Of a stretch of DNA of 64,000 bases, positions 59,777 through 64,000 are shown piece after piece. The stretch's first letter is position 1. Each line of letters begins with the position of its first letter. Source of the stretch: Saussurea involucrata (Eukaryota > Streptophyta > Magnoliopsida > Asterales > Asteraceae). The notes under the pieces are model-generated. The model was not told the origin of the DNA and made no database searches. It saw only the letters and a list, made by a program, of their open reading frames with translations. The stretch spans positions 141,906,983 through 141,970,982 of the forward strand of contig CM066319.1 in the NCBI GenBank assembly GCA_033807775.1, written 5' to 3'. The position numbers were made by a program, and so were the translations under genes.

Positions 59777-60691
59777 ATGGGTTAAACCCTAAGTCGACCA
59801 TTCTTGTATTAAGATAAGGTCTGGTAATCCACGTACGACCGTGACCATAGTCGTCACCTGGTACGTCAGTCATAGGATATCCTCGACGTACGACTAGAAC
59901 CCCTGTCGAAACACATGACCAGCGTAAGATTATCCTCGACCTTGATTTGGTAATGTACGATAAACGTTTTCTTTATGGCTATGTAATGCAGGTCAAACAC
60001 ATTAAAGAGCAACGGTCATAACCGAAGATCGCGATCAAGCGCACTAAATGCCAAGGACCATTTTCCACATTAATGAAGACCATTAATGATGCCAAAGACT
60101 CTATAAACCAAGCCTGAATACATTCGGGACAATTTTCTACACAAGATTATACACAAGCTTTTACACTAGTATTCCAAAAGTATTCTCGAAGCTCTCAAGT
60201 GATTACTTACGTCTTTCCACAAAGAAACCCACAATGAAGTAGTTTCATTCCCGACGCATGATAGATTGTTATAATTAAGTTTTCTACACAAGATTATACA
60301 CAAGATTTTACACGAGTATTTCAAAAGTATTCTCGAAGCTCTCAAGAGATTACTAACGTCTTTCCACGAAGAAACCCACGACGAAGCGGTTTCATTCACG
60401 ACGCATAATAGATTTTTATAATTAAGTTTATTTCTTCTATCATTGTAATCTATTGTACTCACGACACTTGTTACTTAAGGACGTCGTCCCTGTTTGACGA
60501 CCATAGTGCACCGTCGACTTCCATAGTCGACCGCAGGTTTTACCCTCGACGGGGTTTTCCGCGTCACCAAATTCTGTTGCCTCTTTTATTTTTTTTATCC
60601 ATCGTACGATTTGTCGCGATAATTATTTCTTTAGTTGTTAAAGCTCCATACCGACTTTAAATCTTCCTTTGGTCGATTTTTAGCATTAACA
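59777..60691 (+). repeat. E6 5' LTR, 5'-truncated
   Basis: Joins the E5 LTR directly; ACCATTCTTGTATTAAGAT matches 59028 onward of the E5 LTR. TATA CTATAAA at 60101-60107. Ends TTTTAGCATTAACA. Confidence 0.82.
60133..60427 (+). repeat. 147-bp tandem duplication in the E6 LTR
   Basis: Units 60133-60279 and 60280-60427, each starting TTTTCTACACAAGATTATAC and about 90% identical by eye. Located downstream of the TATA box, in R/U5. Confidence 0.88.
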
Positions 60692-60694
60692 GTT

Positions 60695-60714
60695 TGGCAC
60701 CCACCGTGGGGCCC
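60695..60714 (+). promoter_or_regulatory. E6 primer-binding site
   Basis: TGGCACCCACCGTGGGGCCC, a diverged form of the E1/E2 site. Confidence 0.7.
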
Positions 60715-60786
60715 CATCTAGACAAAATCTCCGACAAACGTACGTATTACTAATTGTTTCTTGAGTTTTCTGCATTTTTCAGGAAA

Positions 60787-63072
60787 ATGTCGTGTCAAGG
60801 AAACCATAATGTGCCACATCAAAACACTGGAAACTCTTTTGGTCCGGAGAACGGTCCAAACCAGAATCCAGGAGGTTACTATGGTCCCTAGGGCATTCTG
60901 CACCAGAATCAAGGAAACTTTTTTAGTCAACAGAGTGGTCCAAATCAGAACGCTGGGAACTTTTATGGTCCTCAAAATGGCCTAAAACCATTCTCTGGAG
61001 TTCCTCCTCAGGGATAATTTCCACCACAACATCTCAGTCCACCTCCGTTATTCCAAAATCAGACGATACCCTCGTTGTTTTTGAATCAAACGATGCCCAT
61101 GTTGTCGGCGACGTTCCATACGATTCCATTCCAAACTCCCTTCATCCCAATCCTAACGATGGCCATCCCGTCAATGCCTCCTCTGACCATGCCTGCATCA
61201 TTCACTTTTCCATTGTATGGGGAAGCTGTCGAGTCAACGCATCGAAATGGCTTTCAGACGACGCTAGGCATGGCTATGTAAGACACATGTTCTATTCCCG
61301 CGACGAACGGAGGATCCAATCAAGACGACCCAGTCTCTCGACGCTTAAAACTCCTGGAGGAGCAAAACGAAAGGATGATGTCTCTACTTTCTAAATTGCC
61401 TGGCACTGCTGTACATGTCGACGTCGAGTCGCGCTCTAGGTTTCAAGCGCCCCTTTAATCGACGAGATAGCCACAATCGATGTCCCAAAGAAATACAACA
61501 TTCCCGTTTTCACGCCTAAGTACTCAGGGATCACATACCCGATGTAGCATATTGCTCAGTACAAGCAATTAATGTGGACAATATCCATACCTCACCAGTA
61601 TCAAGAGGTGGCCATGTGCAAAAGTTTCGGTGCGACCCTCACGGGGGCAGCCCTAAATGGTTGACCAATCTCAAAACCAAAGTCCATCAATAATTTCGCT
61701 GAACTTGTCAACCAGTTCTCCCGACAATTCTCTGGTAGTCGCAAGATGGAGAAACAGAGTTGCGACTTGTACTACATCAATCAAAAGACTGGAGAGTCCA
61801 TCCGAAGTTATTTCAATCGTTTCAATGCATAAATGATCAGCATCCGCAATTATGACGTCAAGACTACGATCGAGGCTTACAAACAAGGTGTGGACGACAC
61901 TTCCGGACTCTACATCGACCTAACAAAGTATCCGCCAAAAACTTTGAAGACGTTCGAGCAAGGACGTTGGCCTACATGAGAGTCGAGGACGATGCAAATT
62001 TTCGTCGGAAACATTCAGGTGACAAAAGAACGTTGAGCGTGAAGAAACCTGATTTCAAAGCTAAAGTCGTCGCTAGGACAGAACCAACAAGACAGATCTC
62101 CAATGTCCGATTAAAAAAGAAGAAGAATGTCTCGACCTCCAAATTCCCTCAACATCCTAAGATTTTATCTTATGGATTCAAAGATACTGCCAAAGACTTG
62201 GTCGAGGCTCTGAAAAATATTCAGTCGACCATTCGATGGCCCAAAAAGAGTGACAAAGACGACGACAAGAAATACAAGTCTAAGTCGTGTGACTTCCATA
62301 GTGATCATGGACACACGACAGAAGACTGTCTCACGCTACGAAAAGAGCTCGCATGGCTAGTCTCGAAGGGACACCTCAAGGGATTGATCGACAATTACAT
62401 GACGGAAGAGCAAAACGTGCGACCTCCATCTCCAGTTCATGCAAAGGTTGTAAATTGCATAACTTGAGGATCTGACGTGTGTGGATTGACCTACTCTGCA
62501 TCAAAGAGGCATGCCAGTCGAGGACCTGACGATCAGTCTATCTCACGATCGTCGAAGTCTAAACAAGAGTTAGAGTTAGAAGATACGCCATTGACGTTCG
62601 ACCAAAGAGATCTCCAGGAGCCACGGAAAAAGCAGCACGACGGTCTGATAATCCAGCTGACAGTCGGGAATTGCTCGACCAAGAGAGTCGTGGTCGACGG
62701 AGGAAGTTCAGTGAATGTCATTTTCCTCAACACAATAAAAGCAATGGAATCGCCATATTGGGAATCACCCGACGTTCCATAGTCTTGGTCGGATTCAACG
62801 GAGACTCGACAAGAACCGTTAGGGAGATTACTCTTCCTGTGTATGCTAAAGGAGTCAACAAGCAGACCAAGTTTAATGTGATCGACTGTTCTTCGGCTTA
62901 TAACATTATCCTGGGTCGACCATGGATCAACGACATGAAGGTTGTGCCCTTGACGTACCACCAGACAGTAAAATTTCCAACACCGTGGGGAATTCAAGAG
63001 ATCAAAAGTGAACAGAAGATTTCCCGGGAGTGCTACAAAGCAACGATGAAACCTTCGAAGAAGGACATCTAG
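60787..63072 (+). pseudogene. gag: E6 gag-protease, degraded
   Basis: Starts MSCQGNHNVPHQN. The N-terminal part is Gln/Asn/Pro-rich but without the NGSQPFQ heptads of E1-E3. The core is frameshifted (61320-61960, matching MLSLLSKLPG, SCDLYYINQKTGESI-like sequence). 61967-62467 is open with knuckle CDFHSDHGHTTEDC. A TGA lies at 62467-62469 (CIT-stop-GSDVCGLTY). Protease: VVVDGGSSVNVIF and, after a frameshift near 62750, IILGRPWINDMK. The frame ends KPSKKDI at TAG 63070-63072, where the stop context resembles a readthrough signal. Confidence 0.87.
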
Positions 63073-63078
63073 CAATTA
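63070..63078 (+). promoter_or_regulatory. possible stop-codon readthrough site between protease and RT
   Basis: TAG CAA TTA, followed in the same frame by QVQDVPESIDDYRLEEVVLD of pol. UAG-CAR-YYA is the established leaky-stop context of tobacco mosaic virus type. Whether it acts so here is inference. Confidence 0.5.
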
Positions 63079-64000
63079 CAGGTCCAGGATGTCCCTGAGT
63101 CTATCGACGACTATCGTCTGGAAGAAGTCGTCCTTGACAAGGACAAGCCTGACAGAATCATCTTCGTCGAATCTTGCCGGATCCCGCCATAAAAAAACTA
63201 ATTTCTTTTTTACGGGAACATGTTCATTGTTTCGCTTGGACGCACGAAGATATGGTTGGCATCGATCCAGATGTCATTTCCTATAAATTCAACGTTGATC
63301 CGTCGTATAAACCTGTAAAGCAGAAATGACGCAAGTTCGCCTCGGAGCGAAACAAGGTGATTAACGAAGAGGTCGACAACCTGCTCAAGACTGGGAAAAT
63401 CCGAGAAGAAAAATACCCTGACTGGTTGGCTAACGTCGTGGTCGTACAAACGAAAATGGGAAGTGGAGGGTGTGCATCGAATTCACAGATCTCATCAAGG
63501 CCTGTCCGAAAGATCTCTTTCCACTACCACATATCAACGCAATGGTCGACGCGACCGCAGGTCATGAACGACTGACGTTAATGGTGGCCTATTCTGGATA
63601 TAACCAGATATTGATGCATCCTGTTGACCAGGAAAAAACCGCCTTTATGACGAACAAAGGTATTTATTGTTACAAAGTTATGTCATTTGGTCTGAAAAAT
63701 GCAGGATCGACGTACCAGAGATTGGTCAACAAAATGTTCAAAAACTACATCGGCGACACGATGAAAGTATATATCGATGACATGCTCGTCAAATCAAAAC
63801 TGGCGGATGATCACATCGAATATTTGTAAAAATCGTTCGACGTACTAAGTGAATATCAGATGAAACTAAATCCCACAAAACTAACCCAGACCAAATAAAG
63901 GCGATCGTCGACATCAAGTCTCCTAGAAATTTTAAAGAAGTCCAACGACTTACTGGTCGTATAGCAACATTAAACATGTTTATCTCTCGGTCCTTCGATA
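63079..64000 (+). pseudogene. pol: E6 reverse transcriptase, 5' part
   Basis: The linker DYRLEEVVLDKDKPDRIIFV is followed by a stop near 63188. RT starts MINEEVDNLLKTGKIREEKY at 63357, shifts frame near 63450 (a base lost in KKNGKW), and continues 63470-63829 with FTDLIKACPKDLFPL, YSGYNQI and an intact YIDDMLVKSK. A stop follows at 63827. Then QMKLNPTK joins PDQIKAIVDIKSPR, so about 20-25 codons of the palm/thumb are deleted. The window ends in the thumb. Confidence 0.88.

Larger units (their letters stand above)
59777..64000 (+). mobile_element. E6: gag-protease-pol gypsy element, left part, cut by window end
   Basis: 5' LTR lacking its first bases (59777-60691), primer site 60695-60714, gag from 60787, protease to 63072, then RT to the window end. 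It is the only member here with gag, protease and RT in series, so it shows the ancestral order. Gag is heavily degraded. Confidence 0.88.

Noticed and set aside
59777..59800. AAACCCTAA as interstitial telomere repeat
   Set aside because: A single copy only; no array.

Overview
The window is plant nuclear DNA made almost entirely of nested LTR retrotransposons. I see no host gene, rRNA, tRNA or CRISPR array. The plant assignment rests on the element types: a Sirevirus-like Ty1/copia element, Ty3/gypsy elements of Tat type (second RNase H, gag CxxH/H/H/C knuckle, antisense extra gene) and a gene-less element with a plant-type initiator-Met primer site. Most likely a eudicot; the species cannot be told. 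Nearly every reading frame is broken.

Layout, outermost to innermost. (1) A Tat-type gypsy element (E5, + strand, 53511-59776) was entered in its protease region by (2) a copia element (1-8988 and 52996-53503; integrase, RT, RNase H, a long env-like gene and LTR pieces). Between the copia LTR pieces lies (3) E0 (- strand, 8991-52995), about 6.9 kb of its own sequence with RT, RNase H and integrase but no gag. Inside the E0 LTR sits (4) E2 (+ strand, 9518-46620), gag with almost no protease and no RT, RNase H or integrase. E2 holds three insertions: (5a) E1 (- strand, 9574-16813) in its 5' LTR, (5b) E3 (+ strand, 19384-26332) in its gag, (5c) E4 (- strand, 29109-46295) in its 3' LTR. E1, E2, E3 and E4 each keep an exact 5-bp target-site duplication (cgtat, gacgt, tgcat, atgca). 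(6) At the right end a decayed element E6 (59777-64000) still has gag, protease and RT in series.

E0, E1, E2, E3, E5 and E6 are relatives sharing LTR ends (TGTTTGGG...ATTAACA) and a primer-binding site of the type TGGCGCCATCCGTGGGACC. They look like a modular family: gag with or without protease (E1-E3), pol only (E0) and a gag-protease-pol arrangement (E6). The only gene found in every member complete enough to show it is an antisense gene (aORF) between pol and the 3' LTR, with its own TATA and TGACGTCA promoter signals and apparent introns. The pol-only and gag-only forms could in principle complement each other in trans; this is the main candidate for a new system here.

E4 is different: 17.2 kb without credible genes, built as LTR-internal-LTR-internal-LTR-internal(partial)-LTR(partial) with an exact 6,355-bp period, all inside one target-site duplication.
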